IMG/VR virus record: IMGVR_UViG_3300033571_010871
Span: 1-39,931 of that record
DNA: 39,931 bases
Source of the DNA: a virus
Strand: one strand, 5' to 3'
The position numbers were made by a program, and so were the translations under genes. The notes below the pieces were generated by a model. The model saw only the letters and a list, made by a program, of their open reading frames with translations. It did no database searches and had not been told where the DNA came from. Below are positions 5,833 to 14,012 of this stretch, piece by piece. Every line of letters begins with the position of its first letter. Positions within the stretch are counted from its first letter, which is position 1.

Positions 5833-6048
5833 CTAAAAGGCCGGGGACACGGAAAACTCGGCGCGCAAATCCGCGAGGCGCTTTGTTGTGATCAGAAAAG
5901 TACCATTTTGATAGTCGCGCTTCATTCCACGCCCCTTGATCGCCGGGGCACCGTTCTGCGCCGAAACAGTAGCTATGCCATCGTCCATATAGAGGATTAC
6001 ATAGTCGGCAGCGTCTCTGGCTTCATCAATCGCTGTGCGCATCATCAT
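5833..6048 (-). CDS. Small hypothetical protein (71 aa)
   Basis: 71 aa, unrecognised. It has a helical start ('TAIDEARDAADYVILYM'), a β-like middle ('DGIATVSAQNG') and a basic stretch ('IKGRGMKRDY'). The start has GGAAAAACG directly upstream, in a leader that is nearly the same as that of the next gene upstream (6133-6342). It stands free of overlaps, unlike most genes here. Confidence 0.65.
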   Translation of the reverse strand: MMMRTAIDEARDAADYVILYMDDGIATVSAQNGAPAIKGRGMKRDYQNGTFLITTKRLADLRAEFSVSPAF

Positions 6049-6081
6049 CGTTTTTCCATATGGCGGGCTTCATTGCGCTGT
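6043..6081 (-). repeat. Repeated 5' leader, copy 2
   Basis: The leader of the gene 5833-6048 matches that of 6133-6342 across the ribosome site: CAATGA, GCC.GCCA, ATGGA and AAACGATGATG in the same order and spacing. A diverged third copy precedes the gene 5157-5741 and shares GCGCAATGAAGC with this one. Confidence 0.6.
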
Positions 6082-6103
6082 GTCATGCGTGGCGCATGGG
6101 ATG

Positions 6104-6121
6104 CCTGCCCAAAAGGGCAGG
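6104..6121 (-). other. Intergenic hairpin, 7-bp stem
   Basis: Arms CCTGCCC (6104-6110) and GGGCAGG (6115-6121), loop AAAA on + and UUUU on the leftward transcript. It lies 11 bases after the stop of the gene 6133-6342, equivalent in position to the hairpin at 5794-5811 but with a different sequence. Confidence 0.6.
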
Positions 6122-6132
6122 ACACCGATACG

Positions 6133-6342
6133 TCAGGCAGTGGGGCGCTCGTCGTAACGCCAGCCATTAACGGGACCGATGACGCTGGTTGCCTCGCTGC
6201 CACTGATCGGCTCGATAAACTCACCCCTGCGGCTGCAATAGGTCAGCCCGTAGTATTCCAGCCCGTCGGGCTTGCGCAGGACAATCGACACATAGGGTCG
6301 CGGTGCCTTGTCCATCGGGTGCAGCTTCGTCGTGTCCATCAT
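6133..6342 (-). CDS. Small hypothetical protein, first gene of leftward operon (69 aa)
   Basis: 69 aa. The run 'HPMDKAPRPYVSIVLRKPDG' followed by 'GLTYCSRRGEFIEP' looks like a compact β-rich domain seen in small phage proteins, but I cannot name it. GGAGAAACG precedes the ATG. It is the promoter-proximal gene of the operon driven from 6386-6414. Confidence 0.65.
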   Translation of the reverse strand: MMDTTKLHPMDKAPRPYVSIVLRKPDGLEYYGLTYCSRRGEFIEPISGSEATSVIGPVNGWRYDERPTA

Positions 6343-6372
6343 CGTTTCTCCATCTGGCTGGCGTCATTGCCC
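6338..6372 (-). repeat. Repeated 5' leader, copy 1
   Basis: The leader of the gene 6133-6342 shares the CAATGA, GCCAGCCA, ATGGAGAAACG pattern with the leader at 6043-6081, including the ribosome site and the doubled ATG start. Confidence 0.6.
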
Positions 6373-6385
6373 TTTCGATGCACAA

Positions 6386-6414
6386 CACATAGCAAGCCTG
6401 ACCGGTCAGGTCAA
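6386..6414 (-). promoter_or_regulatory. Sigma70-like promoter with palindromic operator
   Basis: Read leftward, TTGACC (6414-6409) and TATGTG (6391-6386) are separated by exactly 17 bases. The spacer and -35 edge contain the perfect 14-bp palindrome CCTGACCGGTCAGG (6397-6410). It drives the leftward operon. The XRE-type protein encoded at the operon's end is the natural candidate ligand. Confidence 0.75.
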
Positions 6415-6531
6415 GAGGAAAATGCAGGGGGGGGTGAAAAAAGTTGTCACATCTTCACAGACGACAGGCGTCATGCTTGTAAAACGCCATCTTGTGTATT
6501 ACGATGCCGCGCAGGCAATAGGTAGGACAAC
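6415..6531. other. Divergent region before the terminase genes
   Basis: No gene is seen. The stretch contains a run of eight G (6427-6434) followed by an A-rich tract. A weak rightward promoter may exist (TTCACA near 6453 with a 17-base spacer to TTGTAA), but I do not see a convincing late promoter. Confidence 0.4.
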
Positions 6532-7044
6532 ATGACGGCACCTCTGGGAAATCAGTTCTGGCTCATGCGCAGTTCTGCAGGGCCAAAGCCCATATTCTCC
6601 ACGCCAGAAGGGCTGCTTGCAGCGTGCGAAGAATATTTCCAGTGGGTCGAAAGCAATCCGCTGCACGAGGCAAAGGCATTTGCCTACGAGGGCCGCGTCA
6701 CCGTCGAAAACCTTCCAAAAATGCGCGCAATGACCATCAAGGCGTTGTGCCTGTTTCTGGACATTGACGAAACAACATGGCGCGACTGGAAGGCAAACAG
6801 GCAAGATTTATCCCCTATCATCACGCGGACCGAAGCAATCATCTATGCCCAGAAGTTCGAAGGCGCGTCGGCCGGATTGCTGGTGGCAAACATCATTGCC
6901 CGCGACTTGGGGCTTGCCGAACGGCAAGAAATAACCGGCGCAGACGGCGGCCCAGTGCAAACGCAGGACGTGCCCGCTTCACAGCGCCTTGCGGAACGGC
7001 TGGCAGGAATTGAGCGGCGGATTACTGGCGGGGACAGCGAATGA
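6532..7044 (+). CDS. Terminase small subunit (P22 gp3-like)
   Basis: 170 aa. The central block 'STPEGLLAACEEYFQWVESN', 'MTIKALCLFLDIDETTWRDW' and 'IITRTEAIIYAQKFEGASAG' matches the gp3-like DNA-packaging family, as do 'LLVANIIARDLGL' and the polar C-terminal tail. The protein recognises the packaging site and feeds DNA to the large subunit. First gene of the late block; it overlaps the large-subunit gene by 4 bases. In P22 the pac site lies within this gene; here its position is unknown. Confidence 0.9.
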   Translation: MTAPLGNQFWLMRSSAGPKPIFSTPEGLLAACEEYFQWVESNPLHEAKAFAYEGRVTVENLPKMRAMTIKALCLFLDIDETTWRDWKANRQDLSPIITRTEAIIYAQKFEGASAGLLVANIIARDLGLAERQEITGADGGPVQTQDVPASQRLAERLAGIERRITGGDSE

Positions 7045-8399
7045 GGGCTGGCGCGTCAGTTGCGGAACGTCTGGCGCTATTGCCGGTGCCGGATCGGCAG
7101 GCCGCGCTTGCCGATCTATCGGAATCCGAAGTGGAGGCGCTGCTTTACGATTGGAGAGGATTCAACGCGCGCCCTGACCAGATTGCGCCGGAAGGCGAAT
7201 GGCTGATCTGGGCAATCGTCGCAGGCCGGGGATTTGGCAAGACACGATCCGGGGCGGAATGGGTGCGGGAACAGGTGAAAGCCGGAAAGCGCCGGATTGC
7301 CCTGATCGCGGAAACGCAGCGCGACCTTGAACAAGTGGTTGTTGAAGGCGACAGCGGGATTCTTGCTTGCTGCCCAAAGGATGAAATGCCGGTCTACACG
7401 AAAAAGCCGGTGAAGCTGGTATTCCCCAATGGCGCGATTGCCCAGGGTTACAACGGCACCGAACCGGATCAGCTTCGCGGGCCGCAGTTTGACGCAGCCT
7501 GGTGTGACGAACTGGCGAAGTGGGCACATGCCCGCGCGGCATGGGATCAGCTGCAATTTGGGCTGCGTCTTGGTGATGACCCGCGCGTGCTGGTTACGAC
7601 AACGCCGCGCCCGACCGAACTGATCAAGAGCATTGTTGCGGGGAATGAAGGTCCGGTTCACGTCACGCGGGGCCGGACTGCGGACAATATCGCAAACCTT
7701 GCCCCGTCTTTCGTCAAGAGCATTACCGAACGCTACGGGGGAACCCGTATGGGCAGGCAAGAACTCGAGGCGGAAATCCTTGGCGACCTTCCGGGCGCGC
7801 TGTGGTCGCTTTCGTCGCTTGATGCCTATCGACTGCGGGAAGCCCCGGAAATGGGGCGAATACTGGTGGCAGTTGACCCGGCAGTGACGGCGACGGAAGA
7901 CAGTGACGAGCATGGGATTATCGTTGGCGGTCTGTCTGCCGGGGAAAAGCGTGGGATTGTGTTGGAGGATGCCAGCTTGTCGGGCAGCCCCCGCGCATGG
8001 GCGCAACGGGCGGTGTCTGTCTACCGGTCATGGCAAGCGGATGGGATCGTGATTGAAGTCAACCAAGGTGGCGACATGGTGGCGCACACGCTGCGCACTG
8101 TTGATCCGACCGTAAGGATTATTGAGGTCAGGGCCAGCCGGGGTAAGCACGTTCGGGCGGAACCGATTGCATCGCGGTACGAACGGGGTGAGGTCGCGCA
8201 TGTCGGCAGTTTTGTCGAATTGGAAAATCAGATGACCCAAATGACCTTGAACGGTTATGAGGGGCCAAAATCGCCCGACAGGGTTGATGCGCTAGTCTGG
8301 TTGATGAGTGCGCTATTCCCTGCGGTTGCGGAACGACCGAAGGCACCGCCAATTCAAATTGCCCCGCGCCCGGCGCTTGGGGCGGGCCGTCGATTTTAG
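7041..8399 (+). CDS. Terminase large subunit
   Basis: 452 aa, close to P22 gp2 (499). ATPase: Walker A GRGFGKT at 62-68, Walker B-like 'FDAAWCDE' at 150-157 ending in the catalytic Glu, and the coupling motif 'VTTTPRPT' at 185-192. Nuclease: 'VAVDPAVTATEDSDE' at about 276-290 supplies the first metal-binding Asp (D279), with later acidic residues near 'SPDRVDALVWLMSALF' at the end. The enzyme translocates DNA into the prohead and makes the headful cut. It overlaps the small subunit by ATGA. Confidence 0.95.
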   Translation: MRAGASVAERLALLPVPDRQAALADLSESEVEALLYDWRGFNARPDQIAPEGEWLIWAIVAGRGFGKTRSGAEWVREQVKAGKRRIALIAETQRDLEQVVVEGDSGILACCPKDEMPVYTKKPVKLVFPNGAIAQGYNGTEPDQLRGPQFDAAWCDELAKWAHARAAWDQLQFGLRLGDDPRVLVTTTPRPTELIKSIVAGNEGPVHVTRGRTADNIANLAPSFVKSITERYGGTRMGRQELEAEILGDLPGALWSLSSLDAYRLREAPEMGRILVAVDPAVTATEDSDEHGIIVGGLSAGEKRGIVLEDASLSGSPRAWAQRAVSVYRSWQADGIVIEVNQGGDMVAHTLRTVDPTVRIIEVRASRGKHVRAEPIASRYERGEVAHVGSFVELENQMTQMTLNGYEGPKSPDRVDALVWLMSALFPAVAERPKAPPIQIAPRPALGAGRRF

Positions 8400-8429
8400 G
8401 GGTGGGGATAAATGGTGTCGGAGGTTTTG

Positions 8430-8624
8430 ATGCAGACTGACCCCAAAGGTATGGCGATATTCTATGACGCTATGATGGAATCGCTGGATAGCATCATTGA
8501 CGGCATGGCCCAAGAGTGGCGCGCCAGCGGTTTCAGTGAATGGCTTATTTCCCGGTGTGTCGCGGATTATTGGGCAGAAGTAAGGCAGAACATTGCGAGG
8601 GAATATAATGCCGCGCCAAAGTAA
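8430..8624 (+). CDS. Small acidic helical protein between terminase and portal
   Basis: 64 aa, unrecognised, mostly helical ('FYDAMMESLDSIIDGMAQEW'). The ATG at 8430 is preferred since GGAGG lies 5 bases upstream; an in-frame ATG at 8412 would give 70 aa. It ends 17 bases inside the portal gene. Small genes at this spot are usual in P22-like phages, but a function cannot be assigned. Confidence 0.6.
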   Translation: MQTDPKGMAIFYDAMMESLDSIIDGMAQEWRASGFSEWLISRCVADYWAEVRQNIAREYNAAPK

Positions 8625-10677
8625 AGAAGCCCGCCTGTCCGATCTGCACGCGCGCGCCCTTCAAGAATTTGACGATGCGTATTGCGCGACCCGAGAGGAC
8701 CGCGAAGCCGCAGCCCTGTCCCGCCGCTTTGTCCGCGTTCGCGGCGCGCAATGGCAATGGGATACGGACGGCGACTTTGAAAACAAGATGCGCATGGAGA
8801 TTGACCACATCGGCGGGGCAATCATGCGGATCAGGAACGAATACCGGAAGAATCGGATTGCCGCGTCATTCCTGCCCGCTGATGGCAGTGAAGCCGACGC
8901 GCTGTCGGATGCTCTGACATCGCGCTACCGGGCTGACACGCAGGACGCGCGAGGCAAGGAAGCGCGGGCGCTGGCGTTTGATGGCTCGCTTGAAGGCGGC
9001 TATGGCGGATTGCGGCTGCGAACGGAATATGAAGGCGAAGGACCGCAACAACGGATTTGCCTTGAGCCGGTGAACGATGCCGAGGCCACCCTATTCTTTG
9101 ATGTAAACGCCAAGCTGAAAGACAAGTCGGATGCAGGACATGCCTTCCTGCTGACGCCATGGGCGCGGCGAGCGTTTGTGGCAGAATATGGCGAAGAATG
9201 CGCGTCCTGGCCGATGGCATTGGTGGGTAAGTATCAATTCGGGTGGTTTGGCACCGGCACGGATTTTGTTTTCATCGCCGAATACTTTGTGAAGGAACAG
9301 GTCAACAAGACCTGGCGCGTTTTCAAGGGCGGGGTCGATGGGGAAGACCTTGAGGAATTTACCGAAGAGGAACTTGATGCCGACGAATTGGAGCGGCTGA
9401 AGGCAACTGGCTTCAAAGAGGTAGCCCCCCGCGTTGAAAAGGTCGGGCAGGTCCGCAAGTATGTGTTGAACGGCGCGAAGGTGCTGGAAGATGGCGTTGT
9501 CATTGCCGGGCCGGAAATCCCGCTGATCCCGCAGTATGGGCAGCGAACTGTCTTGGATCATGTGGAGCGGTTCAAGGGGCATGTTCTGCACGCAATGGAC
9601 GCGCAGATTCTTTACAATCTGCAAATCTCCAAGGTAGCAGAGACGGCGGCTGTAAGCGGTGTCAGAACGCCGATATTCCTTGCGGAACAGATTGCACCCT
9701 ATCAGGAACAGTGGAAAAACGGGCACAAGAACAATCCGGCGTTCTACACTATCCAGTCGATCAGCGATCAGAATGGCAATATCCAGCCTGCGGGGCCTGT
9801 CGGGTATTTGGAGCCGCCGGAAGTAGCGCCTGCGGTTGCAGCCCTTATCCAGATCATGCGGCAGGACGTTGCCGACCAGATGGGAAATCCCGAAAATGCG
9901 GAACAACTGCAGCCGGATCAATCGGGTGTTGCTTTGGACTTGGTGCAGGGCCGGATCGATATGCAGTCGTATGGCTACCTTGATGAGGCGGCGGACGCAG
10001 AGCGGCGGCTTGCGGAAGTATATCAGGGCATGGCGGCTGAGATTTACGTTGAAGCTGGCCGGAAGCTGAAAACGCTGTCGGAGGAAGGCAAGCGCGGCAC
10101 GGTGGAGATTGGCCGGAAAGTGCTGAACCCAAAGACCGGGGGGATTGAGAGCGAAATTGACTTTTCGCGGGCGCGGTTTGACGTTGAAGTCGATGTTGGC
10201 CCGACCAGCGCCAGCCGTCGCATGTCGATTGTGCGCACCATGTCAGCGCTGATGGGGCAGACGCAGGACCCGGAAACCAATCTTGTTATTGGCTACAAGA
10301 CGCTCGAGAATCTTGAAGCTGAAGGGATGCAGGACATCCGCGATTGGGCGCGCAGGAAGCTGCTGGCGCTTGGCGCGGCGAAGCCGACGAAAGAGGAACA
10401 GGCCGAGATTGACGCGGCGGCGGCACAGCAGCAGCCGCCTGACCCGAACGCCGTGCTGGCCGGGGCAATGGCACAGGAAGCACAGGCCAAGGCCGCCAAG
10501 GCCGTTGCCGACACTGCCAAGGCAGAAGCGCAGACACAGCTTACGCAGGCACAGACAGCCGAAACGCTGGCGGGCATACCCATAGCGCAGCAACGATCTG
10601 CGCTGGAAACCGCACAGGCAATCATGGCCGACATGCAGGAAACCACAACGCAAGGAATGCCCGATGCTGGACAATGA
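8608..10677 (+). CDS. Portal protein (P22 gp1-like)
   Basis: 689 aa, against 725 in P22. Recognisable portal features: 'RFVRVRGAQWQWD', 'IDHIGGAIMRIRNEYRKNR', 'FDGSLEGGYGGLRLRTEYE' in the N-terminal half; 'TVLDHVERFKGHVLHAMDAQ' in the middle; a long Ala/Gln-rich C-terminal helix (about 590-680), like the P22 barrel. The start at 8608 (MPRQSKEA) has GAGGG upstream. Twelve copies form the DNA entry vertex. It overlaps the scaffold gene by 14 bases. Confidence 0.93.
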   Translation: MPRQSKEARLSDLHARALQEFDDAYCATREDREAAALSRRFVRVRGAQWQWDTDGDFENKMRMEIDHIGGAIMRIRNEYRKNRIAASFLPADGSEADALSDALTSRYRADTQDARGKEARALAFDGSLEGGYGGLRLRTEYEGEGPQQRICLEPVNDAEATLFFDVNAKLKDKSDAGHAFLLTPWARRAFVAEYGEECASWPMALVGKYQFGWFGTGTDFVFIAEYFVKEQVNKTWRVFKGGVDGEDLEEFTEEELDADELERLKATGFKEVAPRVEKVGQVRKYVLNGAKVLEDGVVIAGPEIPLIPQYGQRTVLDHVERFKGHVLHAMDAQILYNLQISKVAETAAVSGVRTPIFLAEQIAPYQEQWKNGHKNNPAFYTIQSISDQNGNIQPAGPVGYLEPPEVAPAVAALIQIMRQDVADQMGNPENAEQLQPDQSGVALDLVQGRIDMQSYGYLDEAADAERRLAEVYQGMAAEIYVEAGRKLKTLSEEGKRGTVEIGRKVLNPKTGGIESEIDFSRARFDVEVDVGPTSASRRMSIVRTMSALMGQTQDPETNLVIGYKTLENLEAEGMQDIRDWARRKLLALGAAKPTKEEQAEIDAAAAQQQPPDPNAVLAGAMAQEAQAKAAKAVADTAKAEAQTQLTQAQTAETLAGIPIAQQRSALETAQAIMADMQETTTQGMPDAGQ

Positions 10678-11563
10678 ATCCCAAGCCGACGACCTGACGC
10701 CGGACGTTGATCCGCCGGAAGGTGAACCGCCGCAGGAGCCGGAAACTGATGATCCGCCGCCCGAAGCAGAGCTTGTCATCACGATTGGCGACGATGACGC
10801 TGGCGATGATGACGATCTGGGTGAGGAAATTGACACGTCCGGCATGGACGAAAAAGAGGCTAGGACGGTTCACAAGCTGCGTGACAATCTGCGGCAGAAG
10901 ATCAAAGAGGCCAAACAACTTGAGCGCAAGGCGCTGGCTGCGGAAGCGGCGCTTGCCGCGCGGGATGTAAAGCCGAAGATCGAGGAAAAGCCGTATCCCA
11001 AGCCGATTGATTACGGCTATGACGATGCGCTTCATGAAGCGGCGGTTCTGGAATGGACCGAAAACCAAGCCGCTGTGAAGGTGGAAAAGGCGAAACAGCA
11101 AGCCGCAATCACGGCGCGGACTGAAAAGCTGCAACAGCAGTTTGAAGCCTATACGGCAGGGAAGAAAACCTTGCGGGTGGCAGACTTTGACACGGCAGAA
11201 GCGGCAGTTATGGCCGATCTGTCAAACGAGCAACAGCAGGCGATTCTTGAATGCGCCACCGATCCTGCAAAGCTGGTCTATGCCTTGGGAAATTCACCGA
11301 AGGCGCGTAGGGAATTGGCGGCGATTGATGACCCGCGCCTTTTCGGTTTCCGGCTGGCAAAGATTGAAGGGGAGATCAAAGTGACACAGAAAACACCGCC
11401 GCCGGTCGAGACGCGGCTTTCGGGTGGGGCGGGTGCAGGCGCGTCTGGCGGGTCACTGGCGGCCCAACTTAAAGAAGCGGAAAGGCGCGCTGAAATCAAC
11501 GGCATTCGGACGGAAGTTATCAGGATCAAGGCGCAAGCAAAGGCGGCGGGGGTCAGGCTTTAA
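10664..11563 (+). CDS. Scaffolding protein (P22 gp8-like)
   Basis: 299 aa, against 303 in P22. The N-terminal 60 residues are extremely acidic and Pro-rich; the middle and C-terminal parts are charged helices and coiled coil ('VHKLRDNLRQKIKEAKQLER', 'VKVEKAKQQAAITARTEKLQ'), ending in a basic helix ('IRTEVIRIKAQAKAAG') like the coat-binding end of gp8. Position between portal and coat is the same as in P22. It directs prohead assembly and leaves before packaging. Assigned by order, length and composition. Confidence 0.85.
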   Translation: MLDNESQADDLTPDVDPPEGEPPQEPETDDPPPEAELVITIGDDDAGDDDDLGEEIDTSGMDEKEARTVHKLRDNLRQKIKEAKQLERKALAAEAALAARDVKPKIEEKPYPKPIDYGYDDALHEAAVLEWTENQAAVKVEKAKQQAAITARTEKLQQQFEAYTAGKKTLRVADFDTAEAAVMADLSNEQQQAILECATDPAKLVYALGNSPKARRELAAIDDPRLFGFRLAKIEGEIKVTQKTPPPVETRLSGGAGAGASGGSLAAQLKEAERRAEINGIRTEVIRIKAQAKAAGVRL

Positions 11564-11600
11564 CCGCCCTTTACAAAATAGCGCTACCGCCCTAATATAG

Positions 11601-11704
11601 TTGCCAAGGCTCCGTCTGACCTTATCAGGCGTGTATTCGGAAACGGCTCCAGGCTCCGTATTGCCTGTGTCTCACCCGTAATCGCAATACAGGAGCCTTG
11701 GCAA
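11601..11704 (+). promoter_or_regulatory. Structured leader of the coat gene; long-range stem covers the ribosome site
   Basis: TTGCCAAGGCTCC (11601-11613) is the exact complement of GGAGCCTTGGCAA (11692-11704), which contains the GGAG ribosome site and the A of the coat ATG. Inside lies a second stem, GTATTGC (11658-11664) with GCAATAC (11684-11690), and GGCTCC recurs three times. When folded the mRNA would hide the coat start. No known riboswitch class is recognised. Confidence 0.65.
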
Positions 11705-12993
11705 TGCCCAACGCATTTTCTAAACAAGAAACGGCCATGTTTGACAAAGTCCTTGAGGGCTTTTCGGATTCTATGGTCATGTCGAAAAACGTCACGATCA
11801 GCAGCCAAGGATCGCCGCAGACGTTTGAGCGTTCGCAGGGCGGCGCTGTCTGGCGTCCGATGCCGTACATCGCAACGGTTTTTGACGGTGTGGACCAAAC
11901 GTCCAACTTCAGAGACTACACGCAGCTTATGGTCCCGGCGACCATCGGCTTTCAAAAATCTGTGCCGGTTGCTCTGACTGCCGGTGAAGCGCGGGACAAA
12001 GACTACCAGTTGAACAACATGGCCAAAGCGGCGGTTCAGGGTCTGGGTGCGGCAATCAACCAATCGGTGCTGAGCGTTGTGGCAACGCAGGGGGCGCTTT
12101 TTGTCAAGCGCACGCCCGCCGCGACAGGCTACGATGATGTGGCACTGTGCGAAGCAGTGATGAATGAAACCGGCGTCCCGATTGGAGACCGCGTGATTGC
12201 GCTCAATACCCGCGATTACAACGCGATGGCCGGGAACCTGGCCGCACGCCAGACATTCAGCGGCGACGTTTCCGAAGCCTACAAAAAGGCGTCCATCGGC
12301 GATGTCGCCGGGTTTGACACCTTCAAGATGGACACCGGGCTGCGACTCGCGGCAGCGGTTCCCGGCGCTTCGGTTGTGGTCAACGGCGCAAACCAGCGGT
12401 ATGTGCCGAGGGCAACGTCAACTGCCTCCACTGGCGAAATCGCGCTTGTGGACAACCGCCAGCAAACCTTGACCATCACGGTCGGGGCTGGTGGTGCGCT
12501 GAAAGCGGGCGATCACTTCACAATCGCCGGGGTCAACGCGGTTCACCCGATTACGAAGATCGACACGGGGCAGCTCAAGACCTTCACCATCAAGGCAATC
12601 CTGACTGGCGGCGGTACGGCTGGCACAAACACCGTTTCGATCTCGCCCCCGATCATCGCGGCGGACTCGTCTCCGACTGCGGCGGAAAGCCAATACAAGA
12701 ACGTGACCGTGACCCCGGCCAACTCGGCTGTCATCACGTTCCTGAATACGGTGGCGGCAGGGATCAACCCGTTCTGGCACAAGTCCAGCATTGAACTGCT
12801 CCCGTCGCTCCCGGGCCAGAATACCGGCGGCTTGGAATTCATGCAGGCGTCTACCGACCAAGGCCTGACGATCCAGATGACGCGGCAAGGGGCAATCAAC
12901 GATCTCAGCGGCAAGTACCGCTGGGATTGCTGGTATGGCGTGGTCAACCTGAACCCGGAAATGAATGGCCTGATGATGTTCGGTCAAACCTGA
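11704..12993 (+). CDS. Major capsid protein (P22 gp5-like)
   Basis: 429 aa, almost the length of the P22 coat (430). Matches include 'MPNAFSKQETAMFDKVLEGF', 'QTFERSQGGAVWRPMPYIA', 'DVALCEAVMNETGVP', the I-domain region (about 220-340, rich in Thr/Gly: 'GALKAGDHFTIAGVNAVHPI') and the C-terminal 'YRWDCWYGVVNLNPEM'. HK97 fold with an inserted β-barrel. The start at 11704 is preferred to TTG 11698 because GGAG lies at 11692-11695. Expression is probably controlled by the leader structure. Confidence 0.94.
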   Translation: MPNAFSKQETAMFDKVLEGFSDSMVMSKNVTISSQGSPQTFERSQGGAVWRPMPYIATVFDGVDQTSNFRDYTQLMVPATIGFQKSVPVALTAGEARDKDYQLNNMAKAAVQGLGAAINQSVLSVVATQGALFVKRTPAATGYDDVALCEAVMNETGVPIGDRVIALNTRDYNAMAGNLAARQTFSGDVSEAYKKASIGDVAGFDTFKMDTGLRLAAAVPGASVVVNGANQRYVPRATSTASTGEIALVDNRQQTLTITVGAGGALKAGDHFTIAGVNAVHPITKIDTGQLKTFTIKAILTGGGTAGTNTVSISPPIIAADSSPTAAESQYKNVTVTPANSAVITFLNTVAAGINPFWHKSSIELLPSLPGQNTGGLEFMQASTDQGLTIQMTRQGAINDLSGKYRWDCWYGVVNLNPEMNGLMMFGQT

Positions 12994-13001
12994 TAACGGC
13001 G

Positions 13002-13026
13002 GGGGCGGCGAGTAAGCCGCCCCTTT
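13002..13026 (+). terminator. Hairpin after the coat gene, terminator-like
   Basis: Stem GGGGCGGC (13002-13009) with GCCGCCCC (13016-13023), loop GAGTAA, followed by TTT. It starts 9 bases after the coat stop. The short T-run suggests partial termination, which would make coat more abundant than the downstream tail genes. Confidence 0.5.
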
Positions 13027-13053
13027 CACCTCAAGCGGTATCGGGGTTGCACA

Positions 13054-13476
13054 ATGGCGGCATGGTCCAAAAGAGATTTGCTTGAGCAAGCCTACCTTGA
13101 AATAGGCAAGGCGTCGTATGACTTTGACCTGCAGCCGGAAGAACTGCAGTCCGGCCTGCGGGCGCTTGATGCTATGGTCGCCACTTGGGCAAACAAAGGC
13201 GTTCTGATCGGTTGGGCCGGTGGTGATGGGTTCGGCGATGTGGACGCGCTTTCCAATGTGCCGGAATACGCAATGGAAGCGATCTATCTCAATCTCGCCC
13301 TGCGCCTGGCACCGTCATTCGGCAAGGCGGTATCGCCGGACACGCGGGCTGCGGCCAAGAATGCTTTTGATATCGTGCTGTCGCGGTCGATTGTGCCGGG
13401 GGACAAGAGGATCACAGGTTATGCCGGTTCCGGCAATAGAAATGGAGTGACCGCATGGCCCGTATCTCTGACCTGA
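13054..13476 (+). CDS. Head completion / tail accessory protein (P22 gp4-like)
   Basis: 140 aa, against 166 in P22 gp4. 'SKRDLLEQAYLEIGKASYDF' then 'GLRALDAMVATWANKGVLIG' and 'AMEAIYLNLALRLAPSFGK' follow the gp4 helix pattern, with 'DTRAAAKNAFDIVLSR' at the end. In P22, twelve gp4 copies bind the portal and join it to the gp10 hub. The gene order, coat then this gene then a gp10-like gene, supports the call. Confidence 0.85.
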   Translation: MAAWSKRDLLEQAYLEIGKASYDFDLQPEELQSGLRALDAMVATWANKGVLIGWAGGDGFGDVDALSNVPEYAMEAIYLNLALRLAPSFGKAVSPDTRAAAKNAFDIVLSRSIVPGDKRITGYAGSGNRNGVTAWPVSLT

Positions 13477-13913
13477 CCCGCGCAACGGGGCCGATGGTTT
13501 CAAGTGATTTGATCGGGGGCTATCCCCAGGTCGCACAAGACGATCAGGCGTTCACTGCGGGGCAGCTTCTGGCCTTTGTGCAAGCCAACCTGACCAGCAA
13601 TTTGGCGCTTGCGCAGCAATTCGCATCCCCAAGCGCCACTGCTTTCAACGTCGCAATCGTATCGCTGGCCGTGACCCCCAACACCTGGTTGATCTTGACC
13701 CCGACCGGCACCTTTGCGGCTGGCACAATCACGCTTCCCGCGAATCCGATTGACGGGCAGGTAGTATCGGTCAACTGCACGCAGATTGTCACGACGCTGA
13801 CCGTAGCGGGGAACGGGCGGACAGTGACCGGCGCACCGACGACGCTGGCGGCAAACGCTTTTTTCGAGCTTCGCTATTCTGCCACGCTTTCTGCCTGGTT
13901 TAGAGCATCGTAA
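13455..13913 (+). CDS. Putative virion protein with C-terminal β domain (needle-like candidate)
   Basis: 152 aa. The N-terminal 55 residues are helical or extended; from about 70 the sequence is β-rich ('TWLILTPTGTFAAGTITLPA', 'GQVVSVNCTQ', 'TLTVAGNGRTVTGAP', 'FFELRYSATLSAWFRAS'), like the C-terminal tip domains of small phage fibre proteins. It lies between gp4- and gp10-like genes and overlaps the former by 22 bases. It could replace the P22 tail needle, which has no other candidate here; this is inference. Confidence 0.6.
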   Translation: MARISDLTRATGPMVSSDLIGGYPQVAQDDQAFTAGQLLAFVQANLTSNLALAQQFASPSATAFNVAIVSLAVTPNTWLILTPTGTFAAGTITLPANPIDGQVVSVNCTQIVTTLTVAGNGRTVTGAPTTLAANAFFELRYSATLSAWFRAS

Positions 13914-13917
13914 GTGC

Positions 13918-13945
13918 TTGATATGACGCAATGTCATGCTATTCT
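13918..13945 (+). promoter_or_regulatory. Sigma70-like promoter before the HNH-AP2 gene
   Basis: TTGATA (13918-13923) and TATTCT (13940-13945) are 16 bases apart. The spacer contains the symmetric TGAC-GCAAT-GTCA. It would let the HNH gene be expressed apart from late transcription, as is usual for mobile endonuclease genes. Confidence 0.5.
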
Positions 13946-14012
13946 AATGCGGCACGGGGAGGGCTTCGAAACCTCACCCGCGCCTAACCAATCAGATCAT
14001 GTGAGGATCATC

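Noticed and set aside
7116-8006. 296-codon leftward ORF inside the large terminase gene
   Set aside because: Antisense shadow in GC-rich coding DNA; the + strand carries clear ATPase and nuclease motifs.
9091-9921. 276-codon leftward ORF inside the portal gene
   Set aside because: Antisense shadow; no start signal and no recognisable domain.
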